The notes below the pieces were generated by a model. The model was not told the DNA's origin. It worked only from the letters and a program-made list of their open reading frames with translations, and did no database searches. From Coprobacter fastidiosus (GTDB taxonomy: Bacteria; Bacteroidota; Bacteroidia; Bacteroidales; Coprobacteraceae), in assembly GCF_030296935.1 (NCBI RefSeq), contig NZ_AP028032.1, forward strand, positions 2,232,001-2,296,000: 64,000 nucleotides of DNA, read 5' to 3'. Position 1 is the stretch's first letter, and each line of letters starts with the position of its first letter. This document shows, one piece after another, positions 51,006 through 59,564 of this stretch. The position numbers and the translations under genes are program-made.

Positions 51006-53205
51006 GAACGACACGATCATTAAGTTCAGACAACTTTGCATGATTCCAACGGTCTGTCGTTCCCACCAGATAACCCGTAATCCGCTGAAGCCGGTCTATC
51101 TCTTTGCTACCGCAATGAGGACAGGTATCGAGTCCGGCAGAAGCATCTTCATAGCCGCATTGCATACAGCGGTTACGATTATGGTTTACCGATCCGTAAC
51201 CGATATTATATTTATCCATCATATCGACAACAGCCATAATTGCCTCAGGATTATGTGTAGCATCCCCGTCTATTTCGACATAAAATATATGTCCGCCACG
51301 AGTCAAGTCATGGTAAGGAGCTTCTATTTCGGCCTTATGTCTTGCACTGCATTTATAATACACCGGAACATGATTCGAGTTGGTATAATAATCTCGGTCT
51401 GTAACTCCCGAAATAACACCGAATGTCTGACGGTCTTTTGCCGTAAATTTTCCGGACAATCCTTCAGCCGGTGTAGCCAATACGCTGTAATTATGCTGAT
51501 ATTGATCACAAAAACGGTTTACCTGATCACGCATATAGGTAATAATACGCAATCCCAATTCTTGAGCAGAAGCATCTTCTCCGTGATGTTTACCGACAAG
51601 AGCAACCAGACATTCCGCCAATCCGATAAAACCTATACCCAAAGTTCCTTGATTAATAACCGATGCTATCGTATCATTCGGCTTCAACTTCTCACATCCA
51701 TTCCACAAAGCGGACATCAACAAAGGAAACTGTTTGGCATAGGCCGTCTTCTGAAACTCGAACCGCTCGTGAAGTTGCAGTGCGGTAATCTCGAGCACTT
51801 CATCCAGCTTAGCAAAAAAACGAGCAATCCGTTCGCTTTTGTCTCGAATATTCATACATTCTATCGCCAACCGAACGATATTGATTGTCGTAAAAGAAAT
51901 ATTTCCACGCCCTATCGACGTTTTTTCTCCGAAACGATTTTCAAAAACGCGGGTACGACATCCCATTGTCGCCACTTCATATTTATAACGCTCCGGATCA
52001 TCGATACGCCATTCTTCATGATTATTGAAAGTTGCATCCAGATTCAAGAAATTAGGAAAAAAACGACGGGCACTTACCTTACATGCCAATTTATAAAGGT
52101 CATAATTCCGGTCTTCCGGCAAGTAACTTACTCCACGTTTTTTCTTCCATATCTGTATGGGAAAAATAGCTGTAGCCCCGTTACCTACACCTTCATACGT
52201 AGATCCCAGCAATTCACGAATGATGCAACGCCCTTCGGCCGAAGTATCGGTTCCGTAATTAATAGAGCTGAACACCACCTGATTGCCTCCCCGAGAATGA
52301 ATCGTATTCATGTTATGAATAAAAGCTTCCATAGATTGATGCACCCGACTTACCGTGCGGTTGACTGCATGCTGCACGACACGGGCATCCCCTGTAAGAC
52401 CATCAAGAGGACGGGTAATATAGTCATCCAAATCCACTTGATAAAGATGAGAATAATCAGTACCGTTCATATCGGAAATTACTTTTATTTCTTCGATAAA
52501 ACTGTTTCTTACGAACGGAGCTAAATAGAAATCAAAAGCCGGAATCGCCTGTCCGCCATGCATCTCGTTTTGAGCCGTTTCCAAAGAAATACACCCCAAA
52601 ATACTTGCCGTCTCTATTCGTTTTGCCGGCCTGGATTCTCCATGTCCTGCAAAAAATCCGTTTTTCAAAATCTTATCTAACGGATGTTGTACGCACGTGA
52701 GGCTTTTAGTAGGATAATAATCTTTGTCATGTATATGGATATATGAATCTCTTACTGCCGTTTTGACTCTTTCACTCAATAAATAGTCATCTACAAAAGG
52801 TTTTGTAGTCTCACTTGCGAATTTCATCATCATACCTGCCGGAGTATCGGCATTCATATTAGCATTTTCGCGAGTTATATCGTTTGATTTAGTCTCTATA
52901 ATTTCAAGAAAAATATCGCGGGTTTTCGCTTTACGGGCAATACTCCTTTGATTACGATAAGCAATATAACGCTGGGCTACATCTTTACGGCTACTTTTCA
53001 TCAGTTCCACTTCGACACAATCCTGTATTGCCTCTACGCTCATTTGCTCACTTCCCCGACATACGATACGATCGGTGATCTGACGAATCAAACTCATATC
53101 CTCACCCTTATCGGTATGCAACATCGCCTTACGAATAGCTGCAATAATTTTTTCTTCATTGAAACCCACGATACGTCCATCGCGTTTTACTACTGTCTGT
53201 ATCAT
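50998..53205 (-). CDS. nrdD: Anaerobic ribonucleoside-triphosphate reductase
   Basis: NrdD makes deoxyribonucleotides from ribonucleoside triphosphates without oxygen. The 735-residue protein begins with an ATP-cone domain (VVKRDGRIVGFNEEKIIAAI). The substrate-binding region and glycyl-radical core follow (GRGNISFTTINIVRLAIECM). The C-terminal zinc site is CMQCGYEDASAGLDTCPHCG, and the radical glycine is in RITGYLVGTTDRWN. nrdG directly follows and overlaps it. A plus-strand open frame of 506 codons inside the gene is a shadow. Confidence 0.97.
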   Translation of the reverse strand: MIQTVVKRDGRIVGFNEEKIIAAIRKAMLHTDKGEDMSLIRQITDRIVCRGSEQMSVEAIQDCVEVELMKSSRKDVAQRYIAYRNQRSIARKAKTRDIFLEIIETKSNDITRENANMNADTPAGMMMKFASETTKPFVDDYLLSERVKTAVRDSYIHIHDKDYYPTKSLTCVQHPLDKILKNGFFAGHGESRPAKRIETASILGCISLETAQNEMHGGQAIPAFDFYLAPFVRNSFIEEIKVISDMNGTDYSHLYQVDLDDYITRPLDGLTGDARVVQHAVNRTVSRVHQSMEAFIHNMNTIHSRGGNQVVFSSINYGTDTSAEGRCIIRELLGSTYEGVGNGATAIFPIQIWKKKRGVSYLPEDRNYDLYKLACKVSARRFFPNFLNLDATFNNHEEWRIDDPERYKYEVATMGCRTRVFENRFGEKTSIGRGNISFTTINIVRLAIECMNIRDKSERIARFFAKLDEVLEITALQLHERFEFQKTAYAKQFPLLMSALWNGCEKLKPNDTIASVINQGTLGIGFIGLAECLVALVGKHHGEDASAQELGLRIITYMRDQVNRFCDQYQHNYSVLATPAEGLSGKFTAKDRQTFGVISGVTDRDYYTNSNHVPVYYKCSARHKAEIEAPYHDLTRGGHIFYVEIDGDATHNPEAIMAVVDMMDKYNIGYGSVNHNRNRCMQCGYEDASAGLDTCPHCGSKEIDRLQRITGYLVGTTDRWNHAKLSELNDRVVHD

Positions 53206-53262
53206 TTTTTTGAGACTAAAATTTATTTTTTATATCGTTTTTATTATCTCTGAATACCGATG

Positions 53263-53294
53263 TAAAGGTAAAAAATTTATTTCTTATATAACAA
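53263..53294 (-). promoter_or_regulatory. nrdD: Promoter-like pair ahead of nrdD
   Basis: The minus strand has TTG (53292-53294), 21 bases, then TACCTTTA (53263-53270), one base off TAnnTTTG. The implied leader to the nrdD ATG at 53205 is about 50 bases and AT-rich. No NrdR-type box was seen, although I could not scan exhaustively. Confidence 0.4.
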
Positions 53295-53444
53295 TACAAT
53301 TTCTATTTTTGAAAACTTTTTATATAAATAAAATTTATATATAACTAATTATCAACTTTTTAATTTTTAAAATTAGAAACTTCTAAAAATAATATCAATA
53401 TAAAATTATTCAAAATTGAAAATTGTGTATATATGTAAAATAAA

Positions 53445-53476
53445 AAAGTTACCGAAAAAAATATTACGGTAACTTT
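53445..53476 (-). terminator. nadB: Rho-independent terminator of nadB
   Basis: AAAGTTACCG pairs with CGGTAACTTT over 10 bp around a 12-base A/T loop. On the minus strand a T-run (TTTTTTATTTTAC) follows, so it serves nadB. The remaining part of this 318-base gap (53295-53444) is more than 85% A/T by eye and holds no gene I can support. Confidence 0.85.
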
Positions 53477-53523
53477 CTAAAAGTTTATGATAACAGACTA
53501 AATTATCAGTAAAAAATATCTGA

Positions 53524-55098
53524 TCAAATTTTATTTTTCTTAGGATAATCTATCGTATAATGCAGGCCTCTGCTTTCTTTACGTGCCATGGCTTGCTTGA
53601 TGATCAAATATCCTACATTAATAATATTGCGCAATTCGCATATCTCCCGAGTCACGACCGAACGCTGGAAAAGATCTTCCGTCTCACGATAAAGTATTTC
53701 CAATCTGTCCAAAGCTCTTTTCAGACGCAGATTGGAACGCACTATTCCCACATAAGCCGACATAAGCTGTTCTACTTCCCGTACGCTTTGCGTTATCAAT
53801 ACCATCTCTTCTGGCAATGATGTACCCTCATCGTTCCAATCGGGAATATTTTCTTGTATCTTTATATCGGGCAATACTTTCACCGCATGTTTTGCTGCAG
53901 CATCCGCATAAACTACCGCTTCTATCAACGAATTGGAAGCCAATCGATTCGCACCATGCAAACCGGTACAAGAACATTCACCTACGGCATACAAGTTTTT
54001 TATAGACGTACGTGCATCCAAATCAACTTTAATACCCCCGCACAAATAATGTGCAGCCGGAGCTACAGGAATATAATCTTTTGTTATATCGATCCCCAAA
54101 CTCAAGCATTTTTGATAAATATTAGGAAAATGCTTTTTGGTCTCTTCCGGGTCTTTATGGGTCACATCAAGATATACACATTCATCTCCGCGAGTTTTCA
54201 TTTCATTATCGATGGCACGGGCTACAATATCACGAGGAGCTAATGATCGGCGATCATCGTACTTCTGCATAAACTCTTTTCCATCTTTAGTTTTCAATAC
54301 AGCTCCATAACCGCGCATCGCCTCGGTAATCAAGAAACTGGGACGCTCTCCCGGATTATATAATGCAGTAGGATGAAATTGGATAAATTCCATATCTTTT
54401 ACATCGCCTTTTGCACGATATACCATGGCAATACCGTCTCCAGTAGCGACAGGCGGATTTGTGGTAGTCCGGTAAACATTTCCTACTCCTCCCGTAGCAA
54501 TCAAAGTAGTTTTTGAAAGAAATGTATGAATATGGTTCGTATTCTGGTCAAGTACATAAGCACCGTAACATTCTATATTACCGGTGTGACGGGTTACGTT
54601 TACTCCCAAATGATGCTGTGTTATGATTTCGATCGCAAAATGATTCTCAAAAACTTTAATTTTCGGATGATTTTTCAAAGCTCTGATCAAACTATCCTGA
54701 ATTTCAGCTCCGGTATTGTCCTGATGATGCAAAATGCGGAATTCGGAATGTCCTCCTTCTTTATGAAGATCAAATTTTCCATTCTCGTCTTTATCAAAAC
54801 TTACTCCCCAATCGATCAACTCCTTAATCTGACCGGGAGCTTCTCGCACCACTTTCTCGACCGCAGCCCGATCGCTGATCCAATCTCCCGCAATCATCGT
54901 ATCTTCAATGTGTTTCTCAAAATTATCGACCAGCGTATTGGTTACAGAAGCAATTCCTCCTTGTGCGTAAAACGTATTCGCTTCTTCAAGACCTGTTTTA
55001 CAAATTACAGCTACACGACCTTTTTCAGCTACTTTCAAGGCAAAACTCATCCCTGCTATACCCGAGCCTATTACCAAAAAATCAAATTTATGTGTCAT
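53524..55098 (-). CDS. nadB: L-aspartate oxidase
   Basis: NadB oxidises L-aspartate to iminoaspartate, the first step of NAD synthesis, using FAD; fumarate can be the acceptor in anaerobes. The 524-residue length is normal. The FAD motif is FLVIGSGIAGMSFALKVAEK. The active-site region includes FYAQGGIASV, GGHSEFRILHHQDNTGAEIQ, FQFHPTALYNPGERPSFLIT and GLHGANRLASNSLIEAVVY. The helical C-terminal domain ends VNVGYLIIKQAMARKESRGL-like (NIINVGYLIIKQAMARKESR). No nadA or nadC is adjacent. Confidence 0.95.
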   Translation of the reverse strand: MTHKFDFLVIGSGIAGMSFALKVAEKGRVAVICKTGLEEANTFYAQGGIASVTNTLVDNFEKHIEDTMIAGDWISDRAAVEKVVREAPGQIKELIDWGVSFDKDENGKFDLHKEGGHSEFRILHHQDNTGAEIQDSLIRALKNHPKIKVFENHFAIEIITQHHLGVNVTRHTGNIECYGAYVLDQNTNHIHTFLSKTTLIATGGVGNVYRTTTNPPVATGDGIAMVYRAKGDVKDMEFIQFHPTALYNPGERPSFLITEAMRGYGAVLKTKDGKEFMQKYDDRRSLAPRDIVARAIDNEMKTRGDECVYLDVTHKDPEETKKHFPNIYQKCLSLGIDITKDYIPVAPAAHYLCGGIKVDLDARTSIKNLYAVGECSCTGLHGANRLASNSLIEAVVYADAAAKHAVKVLPDIKIQENIPDWNDEGTSLPEEMVLITQSVREVEQLMSAYVGIVRSNLRLKRALDRLEILYRETEDLFQRSVVTREICELRNIINVGYLIIKQAMARKESRGLHYTIDYPKKNKI

Positions 55099-55150
55099 AT
55101 TTTTCTTTTTTTCGATACGATTGCCGAGCGTATCCGAACTTTTCTAAACA

Positions 55151-55158
55151 CAAAGGTA
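55151..55158 (-). promoter_or_regulatory. nadB: -7-like element of nadB
   Basis: The minus strand reads TACCTTTG, matching TAnnTTTG, about 47 bases before the ATG at 55098. Confidence 0.5.
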
Positions 55159-55202
55159 AAAATAAAGTAGCAATGTTGTATCTTCGTAAAAAATCTATTT
55201 CT

Positions 55203-55631
55203 ATGCAACGTACATTCAAATCAAAAATAGGAATTCTCACCCATATATTACTGCTGATAACGATCATTCTCCTTTTTTACAGTATGTGGATTAAATCGAT
55301 CATTTTTTTAGTCATCATGCTCATCATAAACGTATTGTTCGTTCCTTCTTTTATACATACGGAATATATATTCAATAACAATATGTTATATATCAAATCG
55401 GGATATTTACCTGTAATAAAAATCAAGTTAGATACTATATCGGAAATTATTTCTCATCCGAAAAAAAACTCGTCATTTACTACGAATCCTACAAAAAGGT
55501 ATGCTTTATCAAGTGACCAGATTATACTATACTGCAAAGATAATCGGAGAATAGCTATTTCTCCTTATGATAAAGAAGGGTTTATCCGTGAAACAATCAA
55601 ATGCAATCCCGACATAAAAATCACAAAATAA
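55203..55631 (+). CDS. Small membrane protein with a bacterial PH-like domain
   Basis: From the ATG at 55203 the protein has 142 residues: MQRTFKSKIGILTHILLLIT, two adjacent hydrophobic helices (LLLITIILLFYSMWIKSIIF and LVIMLIINVLF), then a beta-rich soluble part (EYIFNNNMLYIKSGYLPVIK, ISEIISHPKK, IILYCKDNRRIAISPYDKEG). This layout fits bacterial PH-domain (DUF1200/bPH_6-type) membrane proteins. Longer open frames to 54963 overlap nadB antisense and are not credible. Its function is unknown. It ends at a bidirectional terminator facing the GH3 gene. Confidence 0.75.
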   Translation: MQRTFKSKIGILTHILLLITIILLFYSMWIKSIIFLVIMLIINVLFVPSFIHTEYIFNNNMLYIKSGYLPVIKIKLDTISEIISHPKKNSSFTTNPTKRYALSSDQIILYCKDNRRIAISPYDKEGFIRETIKCNPDIKITK

Positions 55632-55645
55632 AATTGATAGAAACA

Positions 55646-55687
55646 AAAAAGATCTGCTTAAGCGAGACTATTTAAACAGATCTTTTT
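55646..55687. terminator. Bidirectional terminator before the GH3 gene
   Basis: AAAAAGATCTG pairs with CAGATCTTTTT over 11 bp, with an inner TTAA pairing across the loop. Both outer arms give T-runs, so it can end both the PH-like gene and the GH3 gene. Confidence 0.85.
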
Positions 55688-55708
55688 CATATCATATTTT
55701 TCTATCTA

Positions 55709-58315
55709 TCATTTGATTTCTAAACCGAGTTTTTTCAACTGCTTATCATCGGATGTTCCGCCATAAAGAATTTCATATTTTCCCGGTCGTACTTCCATTT
55801 TCTCAATTACCGGATTAAAAAATTCGAAAGAAGAAGCCGGCAAATCTATTTTTACAGGTACGGTTTGCCCCGCTTTTACCGAAACACGTTTATATCCTCT
55901 CAATGATTTAGAAGGACCTTCGGGATCTTGCAAATTGCGTATATATACTTGAACTACTTCATCCCCGTCTCGCAGACCCGTATTTTTCAAATTCAGACTC
56001 AAAAATACCGAATCATTTACACTCATAGACTTTTTACTCAATTTAGCTTTCGAATAACTGAAACCGGTATAACTCAATCCATGCCCGAAAGGATATAAGG
56101 GTTTTCCTTTAAAATAACGATAAGTACGCCCTTGACCTTCGGACATATTATAATTTTCAAAATCAGGAAGATCATCGGAAGATGCATAAAAAGTCAACGG
56201 CAAACGCCCGGCAGGATTGTAATCTCCGAAAAGCACATCGGCAACCGCAGTACCCCCCTCCTGTCCCGGATACCAAGCCTGAAGAATAGCATCCATATTT
56301 TTATCTTCCCAAGATAAAGCCATAGTACTTCCCGAACACAATACAAAAATTACGGGTTTTCCTGTTTCTTTCAAAGCTTTCATCATATTTTTCTGTACTT
56401 GAGGAAGATCTATATTCGTGCGGTCACCGTTTTTGAATCCGGGATATTTCACTCCCATTTCCTCTCCCTCAAGAGAAGAAGAAATACCTCCGACAAAAAT
56501 AATAGCATCTGCATCTTTCACTTTTTCGGCGACAGCTTTATAATCGATTTGACGGCTCAACCCTACATCGAATTTAAGTGCTCCTTTTCCTCCTCCCTGA
56601 TAATATTCGATAAGAATATCATATTTCTTTCCTTTTTCGACATTCATCCGATAATCTTTTCTGGATGCAGGTCCGTTTTTCCAATCCGAAATAATTTCTT
56701 TTCCGTCGACATAAACACGGCAACCATCATCTGCCGATATAGTAAATACAACCTCTTCGGTTCGTTCAGGAATAAATACAGACTCGAAACGGGCCGAAAA
56801 ATCTTTTAGATTCACTCCGGGCATAAAGACTGTTTCTCCTCCCGTATCGAAATTAAAAGGTTCGCTTATTTGACCTGTCGCTGCAATATCTCCCGACAAA
56901 TCACGATTATTCCAAAAAGTCGCTTTAAAACCTTTTTTACCATTATATTGACACCGATCGAAATAACTGAGAAAAACTTCGGTGTCTACATAATCGCATC
57001 CCTTTTCATAAATTACGCTTCCTTCAGGCAACTTCGCTTTAATTCCTTCCAATATAGTAACCGATCTGTCGGGCGTCCCGTTATAATTAGCCCAAAGCAT
57101 TACCGAGTCATTAGCATTCGGTCCCATTACCGCTACTTTCTTTATACTTTTACTTAAGGGTAACGTATTATTTTTATTACTCAACAATACCATACTTTTA
57201 CGTGCCATTTCCAAGGCCTTTGCTTTATGCTTATCGCAACAAACTACCGAATAAGGAATAGAAGACCAAGATACCAAAGAGTCATCGTCGAACATTCCCA
57301 ATTCGAAACGGGCACGAAGCAACCGAAAAACAGATTCATTGATCTTAGTTTCGGTAATCAACCCTTTTTCAAAAGCTTCATCTAAAGCCCAATAAGAACC
57401 GCCGCACTCCAAATCTGTCCCGGATATAACCGCATCTGCCGATGCATCTGCCGCCGAAGCGTGAGTCTCATGTCTGCCTTTTGTATAAAAATCGGCAATA
57501 GCTCCGCAATCGGAAACGATAACATCATCGAATCCCCACTCGTCTTTCAATATATTTATCAACAGAGTCTTATTAGAACAACAAGGTTCTCCTTCAAAAC
57601 GGTTATAGGCGCACATTACTTCTTTCACTTTTCCTTCTGTAACAAGCGCCTTAAAAGCCGGCAAATAAGTTTCTCTTAAATCACGTATAGAAATATTTTC
57701 GGCATTATAACTATGCCTATTCCATTCAGGTCCGCTATGAACAGCATAGTGCTTCGCACAAGCGTGAGCCTTATCATACTTTTGAGTACCGTCTCCCTGA
57801 AGACCTTTTACGACAGCAAGCCCCATTTTCGTAGTCAAAAAAGGATCTTCTCCATATGTTTCCATGCCGCGTCCCCAACGAGGATCACGGAAAATATTGA
57901 TGTTCGGAGTCCAGAACGTAAGTCCTTTATAACCGTTATACATTCCTTTTCTCTGAAAATCATGATATTTCGCCCTTCCTTCATCCGAAACCATATCGAA
58001 CATTTCATAAACAGCCGTATCATCAAAAGTCGCTGCCAGACCTATTGCTTGCGGAAAAACCGTTGCTTTTCCCGCACGTGCAATTCCATGTAAAGCTTCA
58101 TTCCACCAATCATACGGACGAACGCCCAGACGTTCTATACCTCCGGTGTTATTGTGCATTTGGGCGAACTTCTCTTTCAAAGTCATCCTATTCAATAAAT
58201 CCAAAGCTCTTTCATCCGGAGATAATTCCGGATTTTTATACGGAGGATTCTCGGCCCTAAAAGAAAAAGCCGAAAAAAACAGCAGTGTAAATAAAATTAC
58301 TTTTTTCGATTTCAT
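55709..58315 (-). CDS. Glycoside hydrolase family 3 beta-glucosidase/beta-xylosidase with PA14 domain
   Basis: The protein is 868 residues from the ATG at 58315, with the signal peptide MKSKKVILFTLLFFSAFSFRA. The N-terminal TIM barrel contains IERLGVRPYDWWNEALHGIA and FWTPNINIFRDPRWGRGMET. The nucleophile aspartate is in DDVIVSDCGAIADFYTKGRH. A PA14 domain is inserted around residues 450-600 (FISADDG-type; here FTISADDGCRVYVDGKEI), followed by the second GH3 domain and a C-terminal fibronectin III-like domain (PLYPFGHGLSYTGFSYSK). It hydrolyses non-reducing beta-linked glucose or xylose from plant oligosaccharides; exact specificity is unclear. The gene is 41 bases downstream of the epimerase. 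Confidence 0.93.
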   Translation of the reverse strand: MKSKKVILFTLLFFSAFSFRAENPPYKNPELSPDERALDLLNRMTLKEKFAQMHNNTGGIERLGVRPYDWWNEALHGIARAGKATVFPQAIGLAATFDDTAVYEMFDMVSDEGRAKYHDFQRKGMYNGYKGLTFWTPNINIFRDPRWGRGMETYGEDPFLTTKMGLAVVKGLQGDGTQKYDKAHACAKHYAVHSGPEWNRHSYNAENISIRDLRETYLPAFKALVTEGKVKEVMCAYNRFEGEPCCSNKTLLINILKDEWGFDDVIVSDCGAIADFYTKGRHETHASAADASADAVISGTDLECGGSYWALDEAFEKGLITETKINESVFRLLRARFELGMFDDDSLVSWSSIPYSVVCCDKHKAKALEMARKSMVLLSNKNNTLPLSKSIKKVAVMGPNANDSVMLWANYNGTPDRSVTILEGIKAKLPEGSVIYEKGCDYVDTEVFLSYFDRCQYNGKKGFKATFWNNRDLSGDIAATGQISEPFNFDTGGETVFMPGVNLKDFSARFESVFIPERTEEVVFTISADDGCRVYVDGKEIISDWKNGPASRKDYRMNVEKGKKYDILIEYYQGGGKGALKFDVGLSRQIDYKAVAEKVKDADAIIFVGGISSSLEGEEMGVKYPGFKNGDRTNIDLPQVQKNMMKALKETGKPVIFVLCSGSTMALSWEDKNMDAILQAWYPGQEGGTAVADVLFGDYNPAGRLPLTFYASSDDLPDFENYNMSEGQGRTYRYFKGKPLYPFGHGLSYTGFSYSKAKLSKKSMSVNDSVFLSLNLKNTGLRDGDEVVQVYIRNLQDPEGPSKSLRGYKRVSVKAGQTVPVKIDLPASSFEFFNPVIEKMEVRPGKYEILYGGTSDDKQLKKLGLEIK

Positions 58316-58356
58316 GTGTGTGTTATTGTTTTGTGTAACTAAAAATAATTTATCTA

Positions 58357-59367
58357 TTATAACCAACCCGATTTTTTATACCAGTTTACAGTTTCATAAA
58401 CACCTTTTTCCAAAGGATAATCAGGTTCAAATCCAAGTTCTTTTTGTAAAGGAGTTATATCGCAAATCCAGTTACGTTGCTTCATAATATTATACTTATC
58501 TCTATTAAGCGTACTGGCAGAACCTGTCAAAGACGCAAAAAATTCGGCACAATAAGAAACAATCTTTAGAAAAACAAGAGGTAAACGAATAGGAATGACA
58601 AACCGCTTTCCCATAGCTGAAGCTATATATTTGCGAAATTGGGTAGAAGTATAAGCTCCTCCGTCAGAAATAAAATATCCTCGTTGTTTAACACCTTTAT
58701 CTATAGCCAGAAAAATAGCTTTTACCAAATCCCGAACATAAATAAAAGTTATCAATTGCTTTTTATATCCGACAGAAAAGTCAAATCCGAATTTAATAGT
58801 TTTCATCATCAGATAATAATCTTTTTCACGAGGACCATACACTCCGGTAGGACGCATTATCACGTAAGGAAAATTCGATAAGGAATAAAGATGCTGTTCT
58901 GCTTTAAGTTTACTCTTCCCATAACGAGTATTGGGATGCGGAACATCGCTTTGCCGTATAGGAGTAAAACCTGTTTCATCACCTATTCCCCACGCACCCA
59001 GACTACTCATCATGATAAATTGCTCGGGGACGGTTTCGGTTTCTATTAAAGCTTCGGTAAAATTTTTTACAAAACTGTAGTTGATAAGATCGAAGTCTTC
59101 AGGATTTTTACATTTTGTCACTCCCAAATTATGAACAATATAATCCCACGCACCGAACTTTTCTTTTTGTTCTGAAAGCTGTTTTTTCAATTGTTCCTTA
59201 TCATTAAATTTAAGGTCTATAAATTTTATATTTTCATCCTTCAAATATTCTTTATTGGTAGAGGCACGAACACCGGCCCAAGTTTCATAACCTCGCCGCA
59301 AAGCTTCTTCTACTATAAAACCTCCTATAAAACCTCCCGCACCCGTAACCAATATTTTTTTGAGCAT
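58357..59367 (-). CDS. NAD-dependent epimerase/dehydratase (extended SDR)
   Basis: This 336-residue protein from the ATG at 59367 has the Rossmann motif KKILVTGAGGFIGGFIVEEA. YGKSKLKAEQHLYSLSNFPY holds the catalytic Tyr-Lys pair. It also has IMRPTGVYGPREKDY, and the sequence ends in a hydrophobic segment (LPLVFLKIVSYCAEFFASLT). The substrate is unknown; similar proteins act on nucleotide sugars or on sterol-like 3-beta-hydroxy compounds. An alternative ATG is at 59379. It precedes the GH3 gene in the same direction, perhaps co-transcribed. Confidence 0.82.
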   Translation of the reverse strand: MLKKILVTGAGGFIGGFIVEEALRRGYETWAGVRASTNKEYLKDENIKFIDLKFNDKEQLKKQLSEQKEKFGAWDYIVHNLGVTKCKNPEDFDLINYSFVKNFTEALIETETVPEQFIMMSSLGAWGIGDETGFTPIRQSDVPHPNTRYGKSKLKAEQHLYSLSNFPYVIMRPTGVYGPREKDYYLMMKTIKFGFDFSVGYKKQLITFIYVRDLVKAIFLAIDKGVKQRGYFISDGGAYTSTQFRKYIASAMGKRFVIPIRLPLVFLKIVSYCAEFFASLTGSASTLNRDKYNIMKQRNWICDITPLQKELGFEPDYPLEKGVYETVNWYKKSGWL

Positions 59368-59514
59368 AAATAACTTCATTTTATATGTGATAAAAGTAAT
59401 AATAAAAGGAGAATTAACAAAAAATCATATCTTATTATTGCATTTTATTCTCTTGAAGAGCTTTAATAGAGAGATTATTACAATCTTTAAAACATTTTGT
59501 TGACAATCTTTTCC

Positions 59515-59522
59515 TATATTTG
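59515..59522 (+). promoter_or_regulatory. -7-like element of the DUF2723 gene
   Basis: TATATTTG matches TAnnTTTG, with TTTG at 59496-59499 only 15 bases upstream. The leader to the ATG at 59565 would be about 37 bases. Confidence 0.45.
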
Positions 59523-59564
59523 CAACGCATATAGAGCTTATAGCCTCTTCATCAAATAAAATCT

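Noticed and set aside
51004..52524. Plus-strand open frame of 506 codons
   Set aside because: It is antisense to nrdD, which has complete family motifs (ATP cone, zinc site, radical glycine). The plus-strand product is low in recognisable structure and lacks a promoter.
54526..55202. Plus-strand open frames overlapping nadB, including a long N-terminal extension of the PH-like protein
   Set aside because: They run antisense through nadB. The conserved-looking part of the PH-like protein begins at the ATG at 55203.
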